A stretch of DNA of 64,000 nt from Rickettsiales bacterium (GTDB taxonomy: Bacteria; Pseudomonadota; Alphaproteobacteria; Rs-D84). Shown piece by piece: positions 41,293 to 49,816 of the stretch (its first letter is position 1; every line of letters begins with the position of its first letter). The notes beneath the pieces are model-generated. The model made no database searches. It had not been told where the DNA came from and saw nothing but the letters and a program-made list of their open reading frames with translations. The position numbers and the translations under genes are program-made. The DNA lies in contig JAISAB010000007.1 in the NCBI GenBank assembly GCA_031266915.1, positions 1-64,000 of the forward strand, read 5' to 3'.

Positions 41293-42129
41293 TTATCGTT
41301 TATTCAATATGTTGTATTTGTGAACCAGTTTCAGGACCGTGTATTTGTTTCTTAGCTTGCGGCGCACACTTGTGAACGGCAGCACCAGAAATCGTACGGC
41401 CTTATACGCGATGTACGACACCAGCGGGTGTTTGAAATCCCACTGGTCCGCAACTTCTGGAAAATGCCGTGTGATTATCAAATATCTGTCCTGGATGCTT
41501 TTCAAAGACCAGTAATCGCTGGACACGCCGGTGTGGTCGAAGTGCGACACGCACAGGTCGACAAAACGGAACCGCACGCCGCCGTTCCAGAATTTTATAT
41601 TCAAATCCCAATCAGAAAACACCGGCATGGATATGTCATAGAATCCGTGTTTTTCAAACAAATCGCGGCGAAAGAACATCGCCTGGTGCGGCAGTCCCTG
41701 GCTTATCCAATAGCAGGGGTCTTTTTTGATTTTATCCATCGGGACGCGAAACGTCCGCTGCAATTTGCCATTCAGCGTGTAATAAATGTATCCATAGACG
41801 ATTTCGTCACCGCTTTGGATTTCGTCGTTCATGCGCGCCAGAACTCCGTCGTTGGCGAACATGTCGCCGGCGTTCATGAAATTCACGTAATCACAGGACG
41901 CGCGGCGTACGCCCTTGTTCAGCGCGTCGTAAATGCCCCGGTCCCGTTCGGAAACAAAGACGTCGATCCGGTCGCGGTATTTATCGAACATGGCCAGCGT
42001 TTCAGCGTTGCTGCCGCCGTCGATGACAATCCATTCGAAATCTTGGAAAGTCTGGCTGGCGATGCTGGCGCAGGTGCGTTCCAAGTTCGGATCGTTATAG
42101 CATATTGTGATAATAGAAAACTTTGGCAT
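41293..42129 (-). CDS. Glycosyltransferase family 2
   Basis: MPKFSIITICYNDPNLERTCASIASQTFQDFEWIVIDGGSNAETLAMFDKYRDRIDVFVSERDRGIYDALNKG. Confidence 0.9.
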   Translation of the reverse strand: MPKFSIITICYNDPNLERTCASIASQTFQDFEWIVIDGGSNAETLAMFDKYRDRIDVFVSERDRGIYDALNKGVRRASCDYVNFMNAGDMFANDGVLARMNDEIQSGDEIVYGYIYYTLNGKLQRTFRVPMDKIKKDPCYWISQGLPHQAMFFRRDLFEKHGFYDISMPVFSDWDLNIKFWNGGVRFRFVDLCVSHFDHTGVSSDYWSLKSIQDRYLIITRHFPEVADQWDFKHPLVSYIAYKAVRFLVLPFTSVRRKLRNKYTVLKLVHKYNILNKR

Positions 42130-42249
42130 GCATGCATCCTTGTAGATTTCTGATGACAGGGGCGGGCGGATATTTATCCCAATCGGCAGACATGCGCTGA
42201 AGTGTGCGCTATTGCGGGTTATTCGTCCGGTTAATTCGAATTCAATAGG

Positions 42250-42475
42250 AAAATAAAACCGCCAAGAAATTGGCGGTCGGGCATTTCAAAAATCATACCA
42301 CGAATGACTCCGTGACTTTCGACGGACTCGTCTTATGACCACGGACACCCGACCATGCAAAAAGGCCAGGCTGCAACAGCGCAAAGCGCCATTATACAGA
42401 AATCGGATAACGGCACTGTTGCGCCGCATGGTATGGGCTTTTGAAACCCCGAACTTCAATTCCCGTTGAAATTCG
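42250..42475 (-). promoter_or_regulatory. Structured leader RNA E6 (minus strand), homologous to E3
   Basis: Closing stem GGGGTTTCAAAAGCCCATACCATG / CGTGGTATGATTTTTGAAATGCCC; GGTCGGG ... CCCGACCGCCaatttcttGGCGGTTTTATTTT; TTGATT-17-TATAAT at 42510-42482. Confidence 0.7.
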
Positions 42476-42511
42476 TTATGAATTATAAATGATGCGCAAA
42501 GGAAAATCAAC

Positions 42512-42751
42512 ATGAAAAATATTTATTTTGCTGCCGCGGCCGTATTGACCGTGGCCGGCGCATATTGGGCCGGCGGTCGCGCCGCGTTCCACCGGTGCCG
42601 GGCGGAACTTGCGATCGAACGCATCGCGTCCGATGTCCGGATGCAAAACGTAATCATCAAAATCAAGGCAAAAATAAATGAAGAAACTTATAATACCGGC
42701 GCTGGGGCTGTTCGCGACAGCCTGCGCGCAAAATACACTATCCGGGACTGA
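42512..42751 (+). CDS. Rz-like i-spanin candidate
   Basis: Short N-terminal TM then RCRAELAIERIASDVRMQNVIIKIKAKINEETYNTGAGAVRDSLRAKYTIRD; overlaps a lipoprotein ORF in another frame. Confidence 0.65.
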   Translation: MKNIYFAAAAVLTVAGAYWAGGRAAFHRCRAELAIERIASDVRMQNVIIKIKAKINEETYNTGAGAVRDSLRAKYTIRD

Positions 42752-42890
42752 CATGGCCGCCATCAGGCAGTTCTGCGAGCCAATCTATGGCCGTGCCGCG
42801 GATTGGGACGCCATCAGTGATTATTTGGCCCGCAACATATACCGGCATAATCGGCAGTGCGAGGAAATTCAAATAGCAATTATCAAATAG
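42678..42890 (+). CDS. Rz1-like o-spanin lipoprotein candidate
   Basis: MKKLIIPALGLFATACAQNTLSGTDMAAIRQFCEPIYGRAADWDAISDYLARNIYRHNRQCEE; lipobox ATAC; overlaps 42512-42751 by 74 nt. Confidence 0.65.
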   Translation: MKKLIIPALGLFATACAQNTLSGTDMAAIRQFCEPIYGRAADWDAISDYLARNIYRHNRQCEEIQIAIIK

Positions 42891-42962
42891 CAATTAGGGT
42901 GCAATATTTAGCTGTGATGCTTTAAACTGCACCATAATTGCTATTTGCTAATTGCTATTTCT
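42874..42962. repeat. Heptamer (ATAGCAA/TATTTGC) inverted repeat supplying both convergent gene ends
   Basis: caaatagcaattatcaaatagcaattagggtgca ... tgcaccataattgctatttgctaattgctattt. Confidence 0.75.
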
Positions 42963-43789
42963 ACCAATTCCTTGACAATCGCGGCGGACTTCGCGTCGCC
43001 GCTGGGCGCGTATTCTACGAATTCGATGCTGTATGCCTTGTCCTTGAAGGCGCCGATAAAGTGCCTGGCCGCTTCTACGCTGATGCCGTTGTATGCCGGA
43101 ACCAGAACGTCCCTGAAAACATACGGGTCAAGGGAATCAAAGTCAAAGGACAAGACATAAGGTTTGTCGCCGATTTTTTCCTTGATTTCCGCGACCGCTT
43201 TGCACCAATCCTCGGGGCGGCGCAATTGCTTTGGACTACGCGCGTATATGCCCTTGCTCAGGACAAAATGCGCCTCGGCCGGTTCAAAGGAACGAACGCC
43301 CAGATAGAAAACGTTTTCCGTTTTCAGCGCCGGACATTTATGCTGCAAAGACAGCCACCGCGCGTCGCCTTTGCCCAGAGCAGCGCGGACATTCGTGCCG
43401 TGCGGGGTGCCTGATGCCTCGCGTATGGCGCTGTCGGGCGTGTGTATGTCAAAATGCGCGTCGATGTAAATCAAACACAAATCCTGGTCGGGCAACTGGT
43501 CCGCCAGCGCGGCGAAATGGCCGAAGTTCACCGAATGGTCGCCGCCAATCATAATGTGCCTTTCGCGCGGCGTATTTTTGTAAATTTCACGCTGGATTTT
43601 AAAATTTTCGCCAAAACGGTCGTGTTCGCATTCTTCGGCGTTGAACGGTTCCGCAGTCACCATGGTCCAATCCGCGTTCGGGAACATTTTTCGAACCTGC
43701 GCCGGTGCCAGGGCAGTTCCGCCCGGTGCCGCGACGCGCAGGCACCCTCGGCCATATTCTATACCAAAAAAGGGAAGATATTTCGTCAT
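42941..43789 (-). CDS. Arginase/agmatinase (ureohydrolase) family protein
   Basis: GGDHSVNFGHFAALADQ, YIDAHFDIHTPDS, VLSFDFDSLDPYV metal-binding motifs. Confidence 0.9.
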   Translation of the reverse strand: MTKYLPFFGIEYGRGCLRVAAPGGTALAPAQVRKMFPNADWTMVTAEPFNAEECEHDRFGENFKIQREIYKNTPRERHIMIGGDHSVNFGHFAALADQLPDQDLCLIYIDAHFDIHTPDSAIREASGTPHGTNVRAALGKGDARWLSLQHKCPALKTENVFYLGVRSFEPAEAHFVLSKGIYARSPKQLRRPEDWCKAVAEIKEKIGDKPYVLSFDFDSLDPYVFRDVLVPAYNGISVEAARHFIGAFKDKAYSIEFVEYAPSGDAKSAAIVKELVEIAISK

Positions 43790-43891
43790 GATTTAATCCT
43801 GTTTTTTATTAAAAATTACATGACATTGTGACAATTAGTCTATCGAAAAACAAGGTTAAATTACGGAAAAAATCTTTCGGAGGTAACGACT

Positions 43892-44908
43892 TTATTTTTT
43901 ATAAGATTCTACAAAACTTTCCGCTGCATTCTTGATTTTTTGCAGCGAATTTTCATAAACGGCGCAATCGCGCGCTATATCCGAACGATACGCGTCGCGC
44001 ATGTTGTTGGCCATATAGTAACAGCCGCGCAGATGCTGGACGCAGTAATCGTGGCCGGCCACGAACGATGCCTGTCCGCGAACGCGGCTTTCGGTGTCCG
44101 CCCAGTTTATGTCCAGCGCTTGTTCCAGCTTGACCCAGGAATTGTCGCCCATATGAACGCCGATAACATCGTTCCAGTAATCGTTCATTTCGGCCTGCGA
44201 CCATGTGCTCGTCCCCGCCTTCAGAGCCATGATTTGCTTAATCAAGTCGTCAATTGCGGGCTTATACGTCGCGTCGATTTGCGCCAGACGCGCGCTGCAG
44301 TAACAGCGCTTGTAATCCATTTCCTGGCGCTGGCAGTATCCGTCCATGCACGCCGTGTAATCAGCCATGCAGCGGTTCGCGGATAAGGGCTCGCCAGTCG
44401 ATTGCACTGCGGCACTCGTGACAGTTTCAGTGCGGTTCACATACCCGCTTTCGGGGCGTGCGCTGCGGGCGACCGAGCCGCCGGCAGTATTTCCGCGGGA
44501 AACCACGCGCCGCGTATTATTGGACGATGCGACGGCCGCATTTGATGCAAATGTGTTGCTGACCGCAGCGCGGGCGACACCGCTGGACGGTGCGATGGAA
44601 CGGGCGGATGCCGGCGCGACGGTCGCGCCGCCGGTTGCGCTGCGCGCCAACCCGGACCGCGATACGACGCGCCGGCTGTCACTGCCTGACGTCCGGGTCA
44701 GCGTGGATACGGAATTCGGCGAAAAATCAGGCGTAACGCCGGGATTTAAATTTGTCCGCATGGTATTGTTCATCGCCGGATACATGATTTGATAGGCCTC
44801 TGGCGTGACGAAATTCGCCACTGCTGTGCGCGCGGTTGCCGCGGCATCAGCCGCACCCGTGACAATCAGGGGCGCCAGAACAAGCAAAAAAATCAGAACC
44901 TTGGGCAT
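43892..44908 (-). CDS. Hypothetical secreted protein
   Basis: MPKVLIFLLVLAPLIVTGAADA signal; Cys-containing C-terminal half. Confidence 0.6.
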   Translation of the reverse strand: MPKVLIFLLVLAPLIVTGAADAAATARTAVANFVTPEAYQIMYPAMNNTMRTNLNPGVTPDFSPNSVSTLTRTSGSDSRRVVSRSGLARSATGGATVAPASARSIAPSSGVARAAVSNTFASNAAVASSNNTRRVVSRGNTAGGSVARSARPESGYVNRTETVTSAAVQSTGEPLSANRCMADYTACMDGYCQRQEMDYKRCYCSARLAQIDATYKPAIDDLIKQIMALKAGTSTWSQAEMNDYWNDVIGVHMGDNSWVKLEQALDINWADTESRVRGQASFVAGHDYCVQHLRGCYYMANNMRDAYRSDIARDCAVYENSLQKIKNAAESFVESYKK

Positions 44909-45004
44909 TTGTCGTATTGTAGGAAGTTCCTGCGCGACGGGCAAGCACAAAATGCATTTTGAATTTGCATTTGATAAAAAGATTGTTATAATTTCCGAGG
45001 TTAT

Positions 45005-45081
45005 CGGGGCGTAGCTCAGTCTGGTAGAGTGCTTGGTTTGGGACCAAGATGTCGCGTGTTCGAATCATGTCGCCCCGACCA
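45005..45081 (+). tRNA. tRNA-Pro (TGG)
   Basis: CGGGGCG acceptor / CGCCCCG-A-CCA; anticodon loop TTTGGGA; GTTCGAATC T-loop. Confidence 0.93.
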
Positions 45082-45307
45082 CACTTCGCGTCTGCGACGC
45101 TTCGTGTGGCTTCGCCATATCCTGTAAAGCCCGCGTCAAGTGGGCTTTACGTTTCCATTGACTCTGGTATGGAGTTCTAAAGTACTATTTTTGTGCCAAA
45201 TATACTGCTTTTTATACAATGTCCATTTTTCAGGAGTCAATAAAAAACTTTCAAGTTTTAGATTTGTGTGCTATGATATAGTATATCAAAAAATCAAAGG
45301 ATTTAAA

Positions 45308-45793
45308 ATGACGAAGACAAAAAACACCATTTCTGAATTGGTTAATTTTGGAAAAGAAGCATTATTTTATACAGTTGTAGTCGGAGTTCTTGGTTTTTTA
45401 ACAACATCTGTATGGGAGCTTGTCTTAAATTGGGGCGATTTGCAGTCTTTCGCTTGGGATTCTGTTCGCAATGTTACGCTTTATTTTGCGGGGGGGACAG
45501 CTGGCCTTTTTGCCGTTGTTGGCGGCGGCATAAAGTTAACCGATTTTATCAAAAGTAAATTTGGCAAGTCTGAAAAGGTAAGCTCGGTGTCCGTAAAATC
45601 AAATGAAAGACAAAATGTTAATACAAGACATTATTCACATACGGTGCAACGTTCGGCTGAAATAGACAAATCTTCGAATGAAATAAATAACGTTAAAAAA
45701 TCAGGACAAAAATTGAAACAAAAACGACAAAGAAAATCAAACATATCTGGTCTGAATTTAATCCGTAACAAACTGTGGCAACGCGGTCGTTAA
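45308..45793 (+). CDS. Hypothetical membrane protein with basic C-terminus
   Basis: Two TM segments; KLKQKRQRKSNISGLNLIRNKLWQRGR tail. Confidence 0.5.
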   Translation: MTKTKNTISELVNFGKEALFYTVVVGVLGFLTTSVWELVLNWGDLQSFAWDSVRNVTLYFAGGTAGLFAVVGGGIKLTDFIKSKFGKSEKVSSVSVKSNERQNVNTRHYSHTVQRSAEIDKSSNEINNVKKSGQKLKQKRQRKSNISGLNLIRNKLWQRGR

Positions 45794-45877
45794 ATATACG
45801 GATACATTAGATATATGAATTATGGTACGGCTAAGTTAGCAACTAACTGGTGACCATCCGCTTTCACTGCTTAAGAT

Positions 45878-46480
45878 ATGAAAAACAAAATCGCAGAATT
45901 ATTAAAATTGACCGATGATGGTCAAATCGTTGCCAAGCTTCAAGAAATAAACGAATTATTCCTGAGGCAATATTTGCTGAATGTCGACGGAATTATTGCG
46001 CAGCCCCTGCAGGTAGAGGCGTACTATAATAATCCCGGCGTATTTGAAGACATGAATTCGCATTGTAATTTCAATCAAAAAAACAGATTTGGCCGGTTGT
46101 ATTTCCACGGGTACCCGGCCCGCCCGGTGCGCGTGGGCGACAAGACGTGCTATGGCGTCGATATAGTCTTGTCGGATTCCGATGATTACTATTTATCGCT
46201 GTTATTAAAGCGGTCTTGCATCGGGAACGATGTTTTAACGCAAACCAAAGTTGATGCTGCACTGCGGGGGCACGGGGATTTGAATGCGGTTGTGCTGACC
46301 CCGCGCCAAGATAAGAAATCGGGTCCGGTGTTTCATATAAAACGCATCGGATTAAACAATCCGAACAAGCAATATCGTGATGCGGCTCTGGGCGCAATTA
46401 TTGATTTGGACAAATATCCAACAAACGCATTCGCATATCCGCGCGGCGGCCGGCATCAGTTAATAAATAATAAAGAATAG
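45878..46480 (+). CDS. Hypothetical protein
   Basis: Intact 200-aa ORF; C-terminus INNKE* formed by an AATAAAG heptamer. Confidence 0.5.
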   Translation: MKNKIAELLKLTDDGQIVAKLQEINELFLRQYLLNVDGIIAQPLQVEAYYNNPGVFEDMNSHCNFNQKNRFGRLYFHGYPARPVRVGDKTCYGVDIVLSDSDDYYLSLLLKRSCIGNDVLTQTKVDAALRGHGDLNAVVLTPRQDKKSGPVFHIKRIGLNNPNKQYRDAALGAIIDLDKYPTNAFAYPRGGRHQLINNKE

Positions 46481-46660
46481 AGAATAAAGAATAAATGATA
46501 TGCTCGGTCTAAGTTCCCCTCCTGTGGAGGGGTGGCATGCGAAGCATGACGGGGTGGTTCGAGGCTTTTATATTAAGCTCTGATTCTCTAACCACCTCCT
46601 CGTCAGCCTTTGCTTCGCTACGGCGCGCCGGTACTACCCCACATGAGGAGAACTTGGACC
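46462..46660. repeat. Heptamer plus CCTCCTGTGGAGGGGTGG dispersed repeat
   Basis: aataataaagaatagagaataaagaataaatgatatgctcggtctaagttcccctcctgtggaggggtggcatgcgaagcatgacggggtggttcgag; similar at 17020-17130 and 62735-62835. Confidence 0.75.
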
Positions 46661-46773
46661 GAACATCAAATGTTAAAAATTACCGAATATGATAATTGTT
46701 GACATTTATGAATTTTTGGCTAATATATTCCAGGTCGGGATAGGGGAAGAAAAACAAATGCGGCCTATAAAAC

Positions 46774-47556
46774 ATGAAAAGCTTTTATCTTCAATATCAT
46801 CCTAATAACAGAGGTATTTGGGAACATGCCGATGCTTTGCGGTTGTCGGATATAACTGGAACCGCGCGGCAGAATTTGCTCTTGATTGGCGGCGGAAAAT
46901 CGTCTGCGTCCGCGCTTGGCTGTATGACGCGCGCAAATATTTATAATGTGGATTTTGAGGTATACGCGGACAGCACGGAAAAAATCAGGCAGATACAAGC
47001 CGATTATACGGAATTGAACGCTTGTCCGAATAAATTTGATATGGCGTTGTCTTTATTTTGTCTGCCCATGTATGCCGTTTCAGAACGAGCGGTTAATTTA
47101 TTCTTCCTGAAGACAGCATTAAACTTGAAACCCGACGGCCAGCTGCGTTTCAGTCCTGTTCTGGCCGGAAACTTGGAAGACAGAGAAAAGCATATTGGCA
47201 AAAACCTTGAATTTCTGGCAAGCATAGGCTTTACAGTTATTTTGGCATACAAACCGTACAAGAAATTAGAATACGATTTTCAAGAGGCGACGGATAAAAA
47301 TGATTGCTGGACGGAATATTTCAATAATCTTAAAGGCGTGCATTATTTTCATTCCAATTTTGAAATACATCATGAATGCGCCGTTATACAGGCGCCAAGC
47401 CGGTACAACAAGGAAGTGTCAGATAAATTGCTTTGCAAAGAAATAGAGTCTGTAAATAAAAACTTCCCGGTTGAAACCTTTGAAGTTTATGCTGAAAACG
47501 GCAGTAGAATACCGTTGAATCAGTTGCTGCAAAACAAAAACGCGTTATTTAAATAG
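46774..47556 (+). CDS. Methyltransferase-like (Rossmann) hypothetical protein
   Basis: NLLLIGGGKSSASALGCMTRANIYNVDFEVYADSTEKIRQ ... FLKTALNLKPDGQLRFSP. Confidence 0.4.
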   Translation: MKSFYLQYHPNNRGIWEHADALRLSDITGTARQNLLLIGGGKSSASALGCMTRANIYNVDFEVYADSTEKIRQIQADYTELNACPNKFDMALSLFCLPMYAVSERAVNLFFLKTALNLKPDGQLRFSPVLAGNLEDREKHIGKNLEFLASIGFTVILAYKPYKKLEYDFQEATDKNDCWTEYFNNLKGVHYFHSNFEIHHECAVIQAPSRYNKEVSDKLLCKEIESVNKNFPVETFEVYAENGSRIPLNQLLQNKNALFK

Positions 47557-47684
47557 TCGTTTCAGACTGCGTATCCGCCCCATATCGCCGACCATCCGCT
47601 TGTCGCTTGCACGACGGGGTGGTTCGAGACTTCGAGATTTAACTCTGACTATTTATTCTCTATTCTTTATTCTCTATTTTTGCC

Positions 47685-47713
47685 TTGCAATAATTTTATA
47701 TTATTCATATAAT
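47685..47713 (+). promoter_or_regulatory. Sigma70-like promoter upstream of DGR target leader
   Basis: TTGCAA-17 nt-TATAAT. Confidence 0.65.
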
Positions 47714-47822
47714 ATCGGTGTCGCGGAGAGTTTCCGCGGCGAGGTGTCGAAACCTCTTTATCGGGCGTCATTGGTAAATATGGGGCGCGTATGCGCTTTT
47801 ATTTTTGCCGTGATGAAACACA

Positions 47823-47926
47823 ACTCCTGACAAGGTCAGGAGGGCACGCGAATATATTGAATAAGCGGCACAATTTCCTGATAATTGTTTCGAACCTCCT
47901 GACCACCAATTTTCATGGTGGTTTTT
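47823..47926 (+). promoter_or_regulatory. Structured leader RNA E4 upstream of DGR target
   Basis: CTCCTGAC aa GGTCAGGAGG...AATAAGCGGCACAATTT...CGAACCTCCTGACCACCaattttcatGGTGGTTTTT. Confidence 0.75.
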
Positions 47927-47951
47927 CATTTGCCGATAAAGGAGGCTTTGA

Positions 47952-48500
47952 ATGAAGAAATCAACCATAGTTTTGCTTGCCTGGGCGTTCGCAATACAGG
48001 GTGCTTTTGCTGATATTAGTGGTTCGGATACTACCGGAGATTATACAATCTCTGGCTTCAGTAGCACGTCTCCGGCCACCGACTACTCCAATGGTATACA
48101 TACAATTCAAAATACCAGTGACGGAAAGTACAGTACTGCTGGCACTTATAGCACATATAAAGGAGAAACAGTTTATTCTTATAGTGGTTATACCATCCCC
48201 AGTGATTTAACAGGGTATTATCTTCAAGATGTATGTGCCTCTGCAAGCGAAACTACTAGTTATGCAGAGACAAGCTGTAGTATTACGACTAATAATTCGA
48301 GTAGTATTCTCAATAGTGGCGAAACACGTTGTTTGTGCCGTTTAAAGAGAAAAAGTGATAATGTAAGTGCTGCCGGTTGGGTCTTCGACTACTCGTACGG
48401 CCCGGCCGCCGATTGCGCGGACTATTGTGCGTCCTATTGCGCGATCAACGCCTACAGCGATTCCGTCTTCCGGTCGGCGTTGCTCGCGGCGTTCGAGTAG
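47952..48500 (+). CDS. DGR target: secreted protein with C-terminal variable region
   Basis: MKKSTIVLLAWAFAIQGAFADI signal; last ~43 codons are the VR. Confidence 0.9.
   Translation: MKKSTIVLLAWAFAIQGAFADISGSDTTGDYTISGFSSTSPATDYSNGIHTIQNTSDGKYSTAGTYSTYKGETVYSYSGYTIPSDLTGYYLQDVCASASETTSYAETSCSITTNNSSSILNSGETRCLCRLKRKSDNVSAAGWVFDYSYGPAADCADYCASYCAINAYSDSVFRSALLAAFE
48367..48496 (+). repeat. DGR variable repeat (VR)
   Basis: 130-bp alignment to the TR (revcomp of 51322-51451): 16 mismatches, all at TR adenines (8 A>T, 6 A>G, 2 A>C), none at other bases. Confidence 0.95.
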
Positions 48501-48501
48501 C

Positions 48502-48533
48502 CCTGACGCCTGTCCGCGCATAGCGCGGTCAGG
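48502..48533 (+). other. GC-rich hairpin immediately 3' of VR
   Basis: CCTGA cgcctgt CCGCGC ata GCGCGG TCAGG, 5 nt after VR end. Confidence 0.7.
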
Positions 48534-48620
48534 CCGTAACCGAGAGGGGGGATGGGGGGGATAGGTCCCCCCCATTGTTTTTTTATACTCTGTTTCGCAA
48601 TATGTATCTTGAGTAAAAGG

Positions 48621-48733
48621 GATTTGTGGTCTTTTATTTTTCAAATCACGACTCACGAATTACGGACCAACAATCCCCACGATTTTTTTGCGAACAAGTT
48701 CGCTAAAAAAACTCCCTCCTTTATCAAGGTGGG
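48621..48733. repeat. Left inverted-repeat arm of DUF559 cassette
   Basis: gatttgtggtcttttatttttcaaatcac...gatttttttgcgaacaagttcgctaaaaaaactccctcctttatcaagg; inverted at 49441-49551. Confidence 0.75.
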
Positions 48734-48957
48734 AACCCGCACGTATCAAGGGGGAAAGGCGCACGTGAGGCGGAGCAGACCAAGCCGGCTCTTTGTCCCC
48801 TCGCTGACCCCCCTGTCTCTTCGCTGGCTCTTTGTCCCCCTCGGTAGAGGGGGATAGTTTTTGTTAGCGTCAGCGTTACAAAAACTTGGGGGATTCGTGG
48901 TTAAAACTGATAAAAAATCGGGGGGATTATTGGTTTCACTTATGATATAATTTTATC

Positions 48958-49308
48958 ATGTCCAAGCTTACCAATCTTGCACGCGTAAACAGAAAGAATC
49001 CGACTGATTCGGAAAAGAAGTTATTTTATGCGCTGCGGGATTTGAAAATCGCGCACTTTCAGCGGCAGTTTCCAATAGGTGACAAATATATTGCAGACAT
49101 AGCATGTCGAAAACACAGGCTGGTGATAGAATGCGATGGCAGCCAGCACTATACGGAATCTGGCTTGGCATCCGATTGGGCACGCGATGAATTTCTGCAG
49201 AGATATGGTTATAAAATCATTCGATTCAGCAATGGCGATATTATGAAGAATATAAACGGCGTGTTGTATGAAATATGTCGCGAGCTGGGGGTAGGGTATC
49301 AGTTTTAA
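48958..49308 (+). CDS. DUF559 (Vsr-like endonuclease fold) protein
   Basis: RKNPTDSEKKLFYALRDLKIAHFQRQFPIGDKYIADIACRKHRLVIECDGSQHY...DEFLQRYGYKIIRFSNGDIMKNINGVL. Confidence 0.9.
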   Translation: MSKLTNLARVNRKNPTDSEKKLFYALRDLKIAHFQRQFPIGDKYIADIACRKHRLVIECDGSQHYTESGLASDWARDEFLQRYGYKIIRFSNGDIMKNINGVLYEICRELGVGYQF

Positions 49309-49440
49309 TCACAAATCCCCCAAATTTTTGTAACGCGCTTTGCGCGAACAAAAACTATCCCCCTTTAACAAGGGGGACAAGAGCCGAACCAAGGGGACAA
49401 GAGCCAGCTTGGTCTGTCCCGCCCCACGTACTGGTTCCCC

Positions 49441-49551
49441 CCCTTGATAAAGGGGGGTGATTTTTTTTAGCGAACTTGTTCGCAAAAAAATCGGGGGGAT
49501 TATTGGTTAGTAATTCATGACTTGTGATTTGCAAGATAAAAGACCGCAAAT
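49441..49551. repeat. Right inverted-repeat arm of DUF559 cassette
   Basis: cccttgataaaggggggtgattttttttagcgaacttgttcgcaaaaaaatcggggggattattggt...gatttgcaagataaaagacc. Confidence 0.75.
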
Positions 49552-49816
49552 CCCCCAAGTTTTTGTAACGCTGACGCTAACAAAAACTATCCCCCTTTAA
49601 CAAGAGGGACAAGAGCCAGCCTGGTCTGTCCCGCCCCACGTGTGGCTTCACACCTTTTTTATCAAGGAGGGCAAAGCTCGCGGTGGGATATTGTCCCCCT
49701 CGATAGAGGGGGACAGATTGCCCGACGGCTATGCCGTCGCCGGCAATCTTGGGGGATTTATGGTCTTTTATTTTTTAAATCACAATTCACATCCAACGAG
49801 GTGGACGATTATAAGC

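Noticed and set aside
48958-49308. DUF559 protein as a DGR component
   Set aside because: It is enclosed by its own inverted repeats and resembles a common solitary nuclease cassette, so it is better viewed as an insertion
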